Shown here piece after piece: positions 35,535-44,100 of a DNA stretch of 64,000 bases (the first letter of the stretch is position 1; every line of letters begins with the position of its first letter). The notes beneath the pieces were generated by a model. That model searched no databases and was not told where the DNA came from. It worked only from the letters and a program-made list of their open reading frames with translations. The stretch comes from Croceivirga sp. (GTDB lineage Bacteria; Bacteroidota; Bacteroidia; Flavobacteriales; Flavobacteriaceae): assembly GCA_028284935.1 (NCBI GenBank), contig JANQQQ010000022.1:1-64000 (forward strand), given 5' to 3'. The position numbers and the translations under genes are program-made.

Positions 35535-38500
35535 AAAGAATCCTTTTTAGTCAGAAAAATTGGGATATCATCATTGCGGCCAATGACATAACCTTTCTTA
35601 TTTCCTATGGTTATCGGCTCGATGGCATTGACTTGACCATCAATCTTTAGATGTTCAATATTCTCGAAACTACCTTTACCATCATTGTACAACACCACAC
35701 CATGAAGGGCATCCAACCTACCTAATTGTGTGCTAACGTGATAGTTGTTCCCCATCAAAATAATGTCCAGAAAATCATCATTATTTACATCAGCGCTTAC
35801 GATTTGACGAATTTGGGATACTTGTACAAATCGGGGAAGGTCTTTCTTTTCAAATGTATTGTTTCCCTTGTTTTCATAGTAAGAAGTCTCAAGTTCAAAA
35901 ACCTCTTTTCGTTGTGCATCATTGAGCTTCCCTTTGCCAAATAATTCTTCTAATGACGCTGAAGCAAATTTTTGATAGGAAAGAAATTCTTTGTTGAGAA
36001 ACGGAAGCTGTTTTGCCAATTCGTCTTTTGAAGCAAAAGGAGTCTCAGTTTCGTTATGGAAATAAGTAACTAAAGGTTCCACGGTTCCATTGTCATCAAA
36101 ATCATTACGATATAGGGTTATTGGTCTTTCTACTGAAGCGTTGAACTTGGAGTTCAAACCCCAATTGCCGCAAATCATATCCCAATCACCATCCTTATCA
36201 AAATCCGCCATTTCTATGTTGTTCCACCAACCGTGGGTTTTTTCCAGTCCGTTGTTTTTCTGGAGTTGCAGTTGTTTTCCGTCATTGAGGAGAATGGAAA
36301 TAGGAGTCCAATGCCCAACGGCTATTACATCCTCTTTCCCATCCGAGTTAAGGTCAAGGATTTCAATATCCTTCAAATTACCCAGCAACCTAAAATCAGG
36401 AGCGAATTTGGAGGTGACGTCTTCAAAGTTGCCTTTTCCGTTATTAAATAGAACAAAATTTTTTGAGGTTTCCCCAAAATTTCCTGGTATCCCATCGGCT
36501 ATGAGGATGAGGTCTAAGTCTCCGTCTCCATCAAAATCGGTTGTCTTTATTGAAGCTAAGTTGCCTTCAATGGATGCGTTAAAGGCGTTTTCACTTTGTC
36601 TCAGTGTCCCTTTATGGTTAACATAAAGCTGGGGTCTAATATTCCCCCCTGAGGTAAATTCATTTCCGCCGTATCCTACAATTAGGTCTTGCCAACCGTC
36701 GCCGTTGGCGTCAAAGAATAGGCTACAGGTAGTTTCTTTTATATCATTTTCGTCAAATAATTCATTTTGGGAAGGTAAGAAGTCACCATTAGATTTTTGG
36801 GTAAATAATCGACTGGATTGTCGTTTTGCTCCGCCGATAAAAACGTCTTGCCTATCATCGTTGTTGAAATCACCTATGGCTACGGAAGGTCCTTCATTGG
36901 AACTGGCAAATGGGACCAAAGGTTCTCGGTCAAAATCCAATGAAACGTTCTCTTTGTGGGAAAAAGGAAGTATGGAATCCATAGTGATAAAATGATTCTT
37001 TAAGGATTGTGTTCCATCTTTTTCAGTAATAGCTTCTTCATAGGTAAGGGTAACGGTCTGATTGGCCGTCACGTCCCTTAGCCATTGTATTTTACCATCT
37101 GGCCATCTTACTTTTAAGGAATCGATTATAGAATCTTTGCCCAATCCAAAATATAATTTGGAGGGAACCGCTGATAAATATCCTTTGGCAGGAAAATTTT
37201 CTTGGGTTTGCATCTCACTGGAATAGAGTACAACTTTTGCTCCAATCCCAAACCTATTGTTCTCCGGACCATTGAATTCAATGGTTATGGAGGTTGTCCC
37301 TACTGAGGTGTTTTCCAAAAAGGTAACGGGCTCATTTATAGTATTAATGACCAAATCCAAATCACCATCATTGTCAAAATCCGCATAAACACTTCCGTTG
37401 CTGAATGAAGGAATGGATTTCATCCATGAGGAGGAAACGTCCTCAAAATTTAGATTGCCCTTATTTTTAAATACATAATTGGGCACTTTTTTCTGTGGGA
37501 TTTCTTGGGTCATTGGTAAGTCGCTTTGACTCAATCCATTGTCGATTCTTCTCTGGATGTCTTCATTGGCTATAAAATTCATGTAATCCATGTCATTGGT
37601 GGCGCCTACTATCCCATTGGAAATAAAAAGGTCTTTATGACCGTCGTTATCCAAATCTACAGGTAGCACGCCCCACGACCACTCTGTTGCGGCAATGCCA
37701 CTTAAATAGGCTATCTCTGAAAAGTGTTCCCCATCAATGTTCATATGGAAGGTGTTCTGCATATACTGGGGGCTGTACCCTTTCTTTAAGTATTGACGAT
37801 AAATGGGGTATGCGTATTCGAGCCCTGAAGACTTATAGGTTTCGAGATTTTCTGGAAGCATATCCAATGAAATAATATCAGAGAGTCCGTCATTATTGAG
37901 ATCGGCAATGGCGTTACCCATGGAAAAATGGGTGGTGTGTCCAAGTTTCATGGCATCATTTGAGATGACTTCCTTAAAACTTCCATCTTTTTGATTGATA
38001 TAGAGGTAATCATTTTCAAAGAAATCATTTCCCACATAGATATCGGGATAGGTATCATTGTTTACATCAGAAATGCTCAAGCCCAAACCATAACCAATTT
38101 TGCCTTGATATATTCCAGCTTCTTCACTTACATCCTCAAAGCGTCCGTTATTGTTTTTAAAAAGAATATCCCCATATTTCGGATGATATCCTTCACGAAG
38201 TGTACCTCGTCCATAATTGCGATTGGGGTGAACCGAGTGGTTTAAGAGGTACATATCCTGGTCGCCATCCAAATCGTAATCAAAAAACGCGGCATGTGTA
38301 CTCAATCCTGAAAAATCCAAACCATATTTGGCTGCAGCTTCCTTAAATGTTGGGACGCCGTCGTCATTTATACCTTGATTCACATAAAGAAGGTTTTTCC
38401 CTTTTAGGTTTTTATATCCGGAAACCTTACAGATGTAAATATCCAAAAGCCCATCGTTATTGATATCTACATGGGTAGCGCCAGTGGACCAGTCTTTTGT

Positions 38501-38818
38501 AGGCACTATTCCTGAAACTGCAGTGGTTTGCTTGAACGAAAGATTACCCTGGTTGATGTACAGCTCATCTTGAACCTGATTTCCGGTAAAAAATAGATCG
38601 ATAAGCCCATCATTGTTAAAATCTTCGGCTATCACTCCCGCACCATTGTAATAGTACAAATAGCTTAAAATATTGAGTTCAGGGGAATTATTAAGTGTAT
38701 TGGCAAAATGTATTCCTGTCTGCTCTGGGTTTAGCTCTATTAGGAGATGTTCTGTATTCCTTGAGCAGGCGCAAACAAGAAAAAAAAGCAAAAGAAATTT
38801 TAAGAAATCCAGCTTCAT
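35531..38818 (-). CDS. FG-GAP/VCBS repeat lipoprotein with ASPIC-UnbV domain (copy 3, first in operon)
   Basis: A 1095-residue paralogue with a lipobox (FLVCAC, C16 or C18). FG-GAP blades (DFNNDGLIDLFFTGN, DINNDGLLDIYICK, DYDLDGDQDMYLLN) are followed by the ASPIC segment (FPAKGYLSAVPSKLYFGLGK then DSLKVRWPDG) and a second set (DFNNDDRQDVFIGGAKR, DFDKDGDWDMICGNWG). ATG 38818 is preferred to a TTG at 38830, which would lengthen the signal peptide with charged residues. It is the first gene of the operon, with a 10-bp inverted repeat 21-50 bp upstream and a terminator beyond that separating it from susD. Confidence 0.87.
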   Translation of the reverse strand: MKLDFLKFLLLFFLVCACSRNTEHLLIELNPEQTGIHFANTLNNSPELNILSYLYYYNGAGVIAEDFNNDGLIDLFFTGNQVQDELYINQGNLSFKQTTAVSGIVPTKDWSTGATHVDINNDGLLDIYICKVSGYKNLKGKNLLYVNQGINDDGVPTFKEAAAKYGLDFSGLSTHAAFFDYDLDGDQDMYLLNHSVHPNRNYGRGTLREGYHPKYGDILFKNNNGRFEDVSEEAGIYQGKIGYGLGLSISDVNNDTYPDIYVGNDFFENDYLYINQKDGSFKEVISNDAMKLGHTTHFSMGNAIADLNNDGLSDIISLDMLPENLETYKSSGLEYAYPIYRQYLKKGYSPQYMQNTFHMNIDGEHFSEIAYLSGIAATEWSWGVLPVDLDNDGHKDLFISNGIVGATNDMDYMNFIANEDIQRRIDNGLSQSDLPMTQEIPQKKVPNYVFKNKGNLNFEDVSSSWMKSIPSFSNGSVYADFDNDGDLDLVINTINEPVTFLENTSVGTTSITIEFNGPENNRFGIGAKVVLYSSEMQTQENFPAKGYLSAVPSKLYFGLGKDSIIDSLKVRWPDGKIQWLRDVTANQTVTLTYEEAITEKDGTQSLKNHFITMDSILPFSHKENVSLDFDREPLVPFASSNEGPSVAIGDFNNDDRQDVFIGGAKRQSSRLFTQKSNGDFLPSQNELFDENDIKETTCSLFFDANGDGWQDLIVGYGGNEFTSGGNIRPQLYVNHKGTLRQSENAFNASIEGNLASIKTTDFDGDGDLDLILIADGIPGNFGETSKNFVLFNNGKGNFEDVTSKFAPDFRLLGNLKDIEILDLNSDGKEDVIAVGHWTPISILLNDGKQLQLQKNNGLEKTHGWWNNIEMADFDKDGDWDMICGNWGLNSKFNASVERPITLYRNDFDDNGTVEPLVTYFHNETETPFASKDELAKQLPFLNKEFLSYQKFASASLEELFGKGKLNDAQRKEVFELETSYYENKGNNTFEKKDLPRFVQVSQIRQIVSADVNNDDFLDIILMGNNYHVSTQLGRLDALHGVVLYNDGKGSFENIEHLKIDGQVNAIEPITIGNKKGYVIGRNDDIPIFLTKKDSL

Positions 38819-38838
38819 TCCCAATTTCAAAAGTGACG

Positions 38839-38868
38839 CAATTTAAGGAAACAGGTTGCCTTAAATTG
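38839..38868. promoter_or_regulatory. 10-10-10 inverted repeat upstream of the FG-GAP operon
   Basis: The arms CAATTTAAGG and CCTTAAATTG are perfect complements separated by 10 bases. It lies 21 bp before the first ATG of the operon (minus strand), as an operator or leader hairpin would. No good -7 box was found nearby. Confidence 0.55.
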
Positions 38869-38923
38869 ATAATAAAATATTAATGAGGCATCATATTATG
38901 GGAATATGTATGGAAACAAAAGC

Positions 38924-38952
38924 AAAAGACCCGCTTGTAGAGCGGGTCTTTT
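38924..38952. terminator. Intrinsic terminator after susD
   Basis: A 12-bp perfect stem (AAAAGACCCGCT with its complement) with a 5-base loop and T-runs on both strands. It lies 22 bp past the susD stop and isolates SusCD transcription from the FG-GAP operon. Confidence 0.88.
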
Positions 38953-38974
38953 TATCTATAAAGAAGGGTAACTC

Positions 38975-40603
38975 TTAATATCCTGGATTTTGAACCAAAT
39001 TAGGATTGGCCAAAAGCTGAGGAAGGGGAATAGGGAATAACAAACGTGTTGTATTACCAGTTTCCGTATCTCCTTTGAACTCCCACTGACGTAGGTACTG
39101 ACCAAAACGAATCATATCTTGACGTCTCCAACCTTCAATATACAGCTCCCGTCCTCTTTCATCAAGTAATTCCTGTTCTGAAACAGAGGCCAGAGGAGTG
39201 GCACCCCTTGTTGTCCTCAAGGTATTAACCATTGCTGTTGGATCACCTCCACTACGCATCATCGCTTCTGCTCTCATAAGAAAAGCATCTGCATATCTAA
39301 AATAGATTTGGTGGTTGAGCCTTGCCCCAAAGGAGGGGTTATATTTTAAGATTCTGATACCCGTTTGCTCGTTATTGTTGATCAAACTTGGATTGCCGTC
39401 AGTATCCACAAAATTTCTTTGGAACATTAGAGGATTTCCTTGTCTATCCAGTACTTCGGTTCCGTCCAAATTGTACTGTTGGCCAATCAAAAATCCGTAA
39501 CCTACGTTAGATCCATTTTCAAAGCCACCTTCATCAGAAGTGTTTGGTCGACCGGTAAAGGGTATTCCTCCCGGTGGGACCCCACCCCTACGGGGTTCTT
39601 GGTTATCCAATGGTGCTCCACCAACTTCTACCCTATTGCTATCGGCATTTCCTTCGAAAAGGTCGTAAAATTCAGCAAGTGTACTAAAGCCGTTCCAACC
39701 CCCACCTTCTAAACCGGTTGAGTTGTAGTGCAATGTATTAAAGATTCTAGTACCTACGTCAGAAGGTCCCCACCAGATGGTTTCCGTATCGGAAGTCTCC
39801 CTGAAAATTTCAAAAAAGTCGTTCTCGAGAGCGAATCCGTCACCTGTGATGGCATCTATCAATCCAATAACCTCTTGCATGTCAGCAGTATCAGGAGTAC
39901 CTCCTCCACCTGTTAACTGATTGAGGTAAATGTGTTTGTTCAACAATAATTTAGCCTTCAAATATCGCGCTGCGCTTTTCGATGCGTTTCGCAGTCCATC
40001 AATATCTCCGGCTCCAGTAGCGGGCAAACCTGCAATGGCCGCATCAACATCGCTCATGATGAAATCTACTGCCTGCTGACCTGTAAAGACCACCGGTATC
40101 TCAGTAGAGGCCAGTTGCGTATCCCTAAAAGGTACTTGACCATAGAGATCTAGAATTAACCACATGGAGAAAGCCCTTAGAAATCTAGCTTCAGCTTCGA
40201 CCAATGGGGAAGCATTGCTTCTTTCATCAAGAATTTGGGAAGCAAGGAGTTGTCTGGCATTCCAAGTATCAAAAGGTCTGATAATGTCTTGCTCCTCCAA
40301 TCCCCATTCGTGTTGGTGCAATTTTCTCCAACGACCGTTATCCCCCCAGTCGGCGCCGCGTGTGGGGATAAGAAGCATATCGGAAGTGACCTCCCTTAAC
40401 GCATATTGGTTCTCTTGGCCCGTCAAAGCACCAAATACATCTTGGTACAATTGTTCAATGGCCGAATCTGTATTTTCAAGGCCTTGAAAACCTTCATCAA
40501 TGAAGGAGTCGGTCTCTTCTATTTCCAAATCGGTACAGGAGATGGCCCCAATAGCGATGACGAAAACAGATAAATAAATTTTAAAATAATTTCTTCTTTT
40601 CAT
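38975..40603 (-). CDS. SusD/RagB-family nutrient-binding lipoprotein
   Basis: A 542-residue surface lipoprotein (lipobox AISC, C23) of the SusD family. It has a helical TPR-like core (EARFLRAFSMWLILDLYGQVPF), the RYADAFLMRAEAMMRSG repeat and the C-terminal LLFPIPLPQLLANPNLVQNPGY. SusD proteins cap the SusC transporter and bind the glycan. It lies 18 bp downstream of susC, with no SusE-like gene after it. Divergence from lacI and alpha-glucan enzymes suggests maltodextrin uptake, although the FG-GAP operon on its other side is another possible partner. Confidence 0.93.
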   Translation of the reverse strand: MKRRNYFKIYLSVFVIAIGAISCTDLEIEETDSFIDEGFQGLENTDSAIEQLYQDVFGALTGQENQYALREVTSDMLLIPTRGADWGDNGRWRKLHQHEWGLEEQDIIRPFDTWNARQLLASQILDERSNASPLVEAEARFLRAFSMWLILDLYGQVPFRDTQLASTEIPVVFTGQQAVDFIMSDVDAAIAGLPATGAGDIDGLRNASKSAARYLKAKLLLNKHIYLNQLTGGGGTPDTADMQEVIGLIDAITGDGFALENDFFEIFRETSDTETIWWGPSDVGTRIFNTLHYNSTGLEGGGWNGFSTLAEFYDLFEGNADSNRVEVGGAPLDNQEPRRGGVPPGGIPFTGRPNTSDEGGFENGSNVGYGFLIGQQYNLDGTEVLDRQGNPLMFQRNFVDTDGNPSLINNNEQTGIRILKYNPSFGARLNHQIYFRYADAFLMRAEAMMRSGGDPTAMVNTLRTTRGATPLASVSEQELLDERGRELYIEGWRRQDMIRFGQYLRQWEFKGDTETGNTTRLLFPIPLPQLLANPNLVQNPGY

Positions 40604-40621
40604 GATTCAAACAATTTTTTA

Positions 40622-43600
40622 TTAAAATGAAGCATTAATTCCGAATGTAACCGTTAGAGGATTTGGAAATGCCGACCAGTCAATACCTCTAACTGGGATA
40701 CCAGAACCTAAAGATCCTGTAGCCACGGTAACTTCGGGGTCAATTCCACTATAATCAGTAATTAAAAATAGGTTTTGACCAGTTAAAGCCAATCGAAGAC
40801 TTTTTAATCCGCTATCTTCAGATAGAGGCACATTGTAGCCAATGGTTGCGTTCTGCAGACGAACAAAATCACCACTTTCCAAGAATCGCGTGGAAACAGC
40901 TGTAGAAGCTGCACCATTTTCACCGCTTGTCAGTACACTTTGTGTTACATTACGACCTGTAACAAGCTGGCCTGCATTGAAGAAGGAATTTGCTGTATTG
41001 TTGTATACGGAGAATCCAAATTGACCGTTAAGGAAAGTATTGAAATCCCAGTTCTTAACCCTTAGGTTTAAGGACAGACCGGATGTAACATCAGGAAGAC
41101 CATCTTCACCTACAAAACTTTGAAAGTCTGGATTCAATGATGTACCACCATTGCCATCGTTGTAGAGCGGAAAACCGTCATCTGTAAAGCCTACAAATTC
41201 TGCCATGTAAAAGGAGAAAATGGATTGCCCTTCAGCGAATCGCTGCGCAAAAGCACCGGATAAACCGGGTCCATTGATTTCCCCAGTGTTTATCGCTACA
41301 TTCGTGTTTTGAATTTCGTTCTGGTTGTAAGCGATATTAAAGGCTGCCGAAAAATTAACATCCTCGGTTTGAATAAAATCATATGCCAAAGCCAGTTCGA
41401 CACCTTGGTTCAAGATTTCCGCATCTACGTTACCAAATTGAAAGGGTATTGTTGACGGAGCCGCTGGGGGCGTTTGCAATAGTACGTCACTTGTTACATC
41501 GCGATAAAAATCTAAACTACCGCTAAAACGATCGTTGTTAAAACCAAAATCAATACCAAGGTTGAGGTTCAAGGTAGATTCCCATTTGAGGTCAGGAACA
41601 TCAATAGCGACAATACTTAAACCATTGGCATTAACGGTTAAATTATTTTCCACACCTCTACCAGCAAATCGTTGCCTTGCCACAAAATTACCGTAACCCA
41701 ATCCATCCTGGTTACCGGTAAGACCTCCACCAACTCTAAGTTTCAGCGTGGAAATCTTGTCTTGGTTGATAAAATCCTCTTCTCCAATTTGCCAAGCAAA
41801 AGAACCCGAAGGGAAGAAACCATACTGATTGTCCGGGCCAAAACGGGAAGAACCATCTGCACGAACGGTACCGGTTAAAATGTACTTGTCCGAAAGTGTG
41901 TAGACAAAACGGCCAAAGAACGATTGCAATTCATCAGTATTGTCGAAAGTATCTACGGATACTGCCTGCACCTCCCTACTAAAACGGAAGGGGATGTCTT
42001 CCGTAACAACAGTTGGGAATAGTCTATTTATCGTCAAACCTGTAGAATTGGTTCCGTAATAAAACTGTTGGAAAGAACCATCAATAGTGGACCGCGCAGC
42101 GTCTACAACAGAAGACAAATCATCTCCCATTGCATTTAGGTTGTTTGTTCCAAAACCTCTACCAACGGCTTCACGCCCTTGTGTCCTAAAATCTTGAAAA
42201 GCATAACCTACAATAACATCCAAATTGGATTTTCCAAAATCCTTATTGTAGTTGAGGGTAGCTTCCAAGGTTTGGTTGTCTCGATCTAGGGTTCGGAAAC
42301 TCCCGAAACCAACTCCTTCAATACCATCAAAATTTTGAAGTTGGGAGTTTAACATCGAAACGTTTTCACTCTCCGATTTATCATATCCCAAGTTGACCTT
42401 GGCGGAAAGCTCTGGGGTAAATTTATATTCCACAGAACCATTTAACAGGAATCGGTTGGTGTTGGTTAAGTTCTGGGTTGATGCCAAATAGTTGGCTGGT
42501 TGAACCTGCCCCCCACCATCGTCAAAGGATGGTGAGGATGACCAAGTGGGATTTGCAGAATAGGCCGCACCCAAAATATCACCCCTAAAACCTGCTCCAT
42601 TGTCCAATGGAGGTTGTTCCCTATTCACTCTTGAAACGGATGACTGAATGCCAACGATTAACTTGTCATCTAAAAAGCGTTGGTTAAGATTCACCCTTCC
42701 AGTAATCCGTTCGAACTCGGACTTTTCAACAACACCAAACTGTTTTTGGTAGCCAAAAGTGGCACGTACGTTACCGGAACCATAATTTTGCGAATAGGCC
42801 AAATTGTGATTGGTAGATGCTGCAGTTCTGAGTACTACCTCTTGCCAATCCGTGTTAGCACCAAAATCTATCGCGGAAGGATCACCGCCAAAGCTTTCTA
42901 CTCCGTTCAAAAATTCAGTTCTATCCAATAAATCGAATGTACGAACCGGAGTGGAGACACTTATGTTTGATGACAGTTCCCAAACGCCACCTTGGCTGCC
43001 TTTACCACTCTTGGTAGTAATGATGACAACACCATTGGAGCCTCGCGAACCATAGATAGCTGTAGCCGATGCGTCTTTCAAAACACTGATGCTCTCAATG
43101 TCGCTCGGATTCAAAAAGTTCAAGGGGTTACCTGATTCGGAATTTCCTGCATCACCTCCGGAAGTTCCTTGTGCATCTGTGTTTTGACCAAAAAGTGGTA
43201 CCCCGTCTACAACAAATAAAGGATTGTTGTTTGCTCGGACAGATTTTGCACCCCTAATGTTTACCTGAATACCTGCACCTGGTTCACCACTGGTCTGTTG
43301 GATATTAACACCAGCGGCCTTACCTTGAATCAATTGTTCAGGAGAAGCAATGACACCCGCATTGAAATCCTCTGAGGTAACTGCGGTTACAGAACCTGTT
43401 GCATCCTTTACAGTAGTTTGGCCGTAACCAATAATTACTACCTCATCAAGTGCAGTGGCATCTTCCTGAAGGGTAACATCGATTGTGGTTTGGCCGTTTA
43501 CTGCAACTTCTTGGGTGGCAAAACCGATGTAACTAAAAACCAAAGTGGCGTCACCAGGGACGTCATTTAATGTATAGTTACCGTCAAAATCGGTTTGGGT

Positions 43601-43750
43601 ACCGTTAGTAGTACCTTTAACCACGACACTCGCTCCGGGCAAGGGACCACTAGCATCCGAAACTGTACCCGTTACCGTCTGGGCCTGAATTGTTCCAAAG
43701 CAAACAAATGCGCCTAGGAGCAACAAGCTTTTAAGTAGCGTAATCTTCAT
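40622..43750 (-). CDS. SusC/RagA-family TonB-linked outer-membrane transporter
   Basis: A 1042-residue protein with a signal peptide ending IQAQ and a carboxypeptidase-regulatory domain (about 25-100, DFDGNYTLNDVPGDATLVF). The SusC-type plug begins near residue 103 (LDEVVIIGYG) and includes NIRGAKSVRANNNPLFVVDGVP and SVLKDASATAIYGSRGSNGVV, followed by a barrel ending FGINASF. It would import oligosaccharides captured by SusD using TonB energy. A promoter candidate lies 41-70 bp upstream and a LacI-type operator about 95 bp upstream. Confidence 0.95.
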   Translation of the reverse strand: MKITLLKSLLLLGAFVCFGTIQAQTVTGTVSDASGPLPGASVVVKGTTNGTQTDFDGNYTLNDVPGDATLVFSYIGFATQEVAVNGQTTIDVTLQEDATALDEVVIIGYGQTTVKDATGSVTAVTSEDFNAGVIASPEQLIQGKAAGVNIQQTSGEPGAGIQVNIRGAKSVRANNNPLFVVDGVPLFGQNTDAQGTSGGDAGNSESGNPLNFLNPSDIESISVLKDASATAIYGSRGSNGVVIITTKSGKGSQGGVWELSSNISVSTPVRTFDLLDRTEFLNGVESFGGDPSAIDFGANTDWQEVVLRTAASTNHNLAYSQNYGSGNVRATFGYQKQFGVVEKSEFERITGRVNLNQRFLDDKLIVGIQSSVSRVNREQPPLDNGAGFRGDILGAAYSANPTWSSSPSFDDGGGQVQPANYLASTQNLTNTNRFLLNGSVEYKFTPELSAKVNLGYDKSESENVSMLNSQLQNFDGIEGVGFGSFRTLDRDNQTLEATLNYNKDFGKSNLDVIVGYAFQDFRTQGREAVGRGFGTNNLNAMGDDLSSVVDAARSTIDGSFQQFYYGTNSTGLTINRLFPTVVTEDIPFRFSREVQAVSVDTFDNTDELQSFFGRFVYTLSDKYILTGTVRADGSSRFGPDNQYGFFPSGSFAWQIGEEDFINQDKISTLKLRVGGGLTGNQDGLGYGNFVARQRFAGRGVENNLTVNANGLSIVAIDVPDLKWESTLNLNLGIDFGFNNDRFSGSLDFYRDVTSDVLLQTPPAAPSTIPFQFGNVDAEILNQGVELALAYDFIQTEDVNFSAAFNIAYNQNEIQNTNVAINTGEINGPGLSGAFAQRFAEGQSIFSFYMAEFVGFTDDGFPLYNDGNGGTSLNPDFQSFVGEDGLPDVTSGLSLNLRVKNWDFNTFLNGQFGFSVYNNTANSFFNAGQLVTGRNVTQSVLTSGENGAASTAVSTRFLESGDFVRLQNATIGYNVPLSEDSGLKSLRLALTGQNLFLITDYSGIDPEVTVATGSLGSGIPVRGIDWSAFPNPLTVTFGINASF

Positions 43751-43790
43751 AAAAATTAATTTTAAGTTTAGTTAATTTAAATTCAAGAGT

Positions 43791-43820
43791 TAAACATATG
43801 TAAAAAATGTGTTAAACAAA
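43791..43820 (-). promoter_or_regulatory. Candidate susC promoter (-33 TTTG, N18, TATGTTTA)
   Basis: On the minus strand, TTTG (43817-43820) and TATGTTTA (43791-43798) are 18 bp apart. This fits the Bacteroidota TTTG/TAnnTTTG promoter except for the last base. It lies about 41 bp before the susC ATG. Confidence 0.5.
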
Positions 43821-43843
43821 CATGATTCAAAATCTACAAAAAG

Positions 43844-43861
43844 CACGAAAACGGTTTCGTG
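43844..43861. promoter_or_regulatory. LacI-family operator
   Basis: CACGAAAACGGTTTCGTG is an 18-bp near-perfect palindrome centred on CpG, the classic form of LacI/GalR operators. It lies upstream of the susC promoter and 4 bp before the plus-strand -7 box at 43866. The lacI gene next door is the natural ligand-responsive partner. Confidence 0.7.
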
Positions 43862-43865
43862 TTAA

Positions 43866-43873
43866 TAACTTTG
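43866..43873 (+). promoter_or_regulatory. Candidate -7 box facing lacI
   Basis: TAACTTTG matches TAnnTTTG exactly and sits just downstream of the operator, which would cover its -33 region. The resulting leader to lacI would be about 220 nt. Confidence 0.4.
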
Positions 43874-43915
43874 CAAATATTGGGGTATATCAATTCAACA
43901 CACTCTAAACTATAC

Positions 43916-43940
43916 ATTTCGCAATTCAAAGTGGCGAAAT
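43916..43940. promoter_or_regulatory. Second inverted repeat in the susC-lacI region
   Basis: The arms ATTTCGC and GCGAAAT are separated by 11 bases. The TTTCG/CGAAA half-sites resemble the operator arms in inverted order, so it may be an auxiliary site or a leader hairpin. Confidence 0.3.
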
Positions 43941-44100
43941 ATATGAAATATAATAAAATTAGGGCAAATATACATTTTTTTAATTTTTGGGAAGGCTGGA
44001 AAATTTCAAGTATTTCAGAGGTTCCCTTGTTAAAATTTTAAGCTAAATTTTTAACACATTACGGATATAGTTAACTTCAAATACTTAACATTTCAGGAGC

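Larger units (their letters stand above)
43751..44100. other. 350-bp divergent control region between susC and lacI
   Basis: This is the only gene-free stretch above 300 bp. It is AT-rich, and from left to right holds a susC promoter candidate, a LacI-type operator, a plus-strand -7 box and a second inverted repeat (43916-43940). An 11-bp sequence at 43806-43816 (AATGTGTTAAA) also recurs inverted near 44050-44060. The stretch 43940-44090 shows no clear promoter close to lacI. Confidence 0.7.

Noticed and set aside
33123-36626. Long plus-strand open frames (162 and 178 codons) inside the FG-GAP genes
   Set aside because: They are antisense to clear FG-GAP coding regions and show no family motif or plausible start. 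Open antisense frames are expected opposite aspartate/glycine-rich repeats.
28960-38818. The three FG-GAP genes as a candidate toxin, adhesin or CRISPR-like repeat array
   Set aside because: The DNA repeats are degenerate codings of FG-GAP blades, not identical spaced repeats, and there is no RHS, RTX-transport or toxin domain.
44080-44100. AGGAG before the lacI ATG as a Shine-Dalgarno site
   Set aside because: It is only one base from the start codon, too close to work, and Bacteroidota seldom use such sites.
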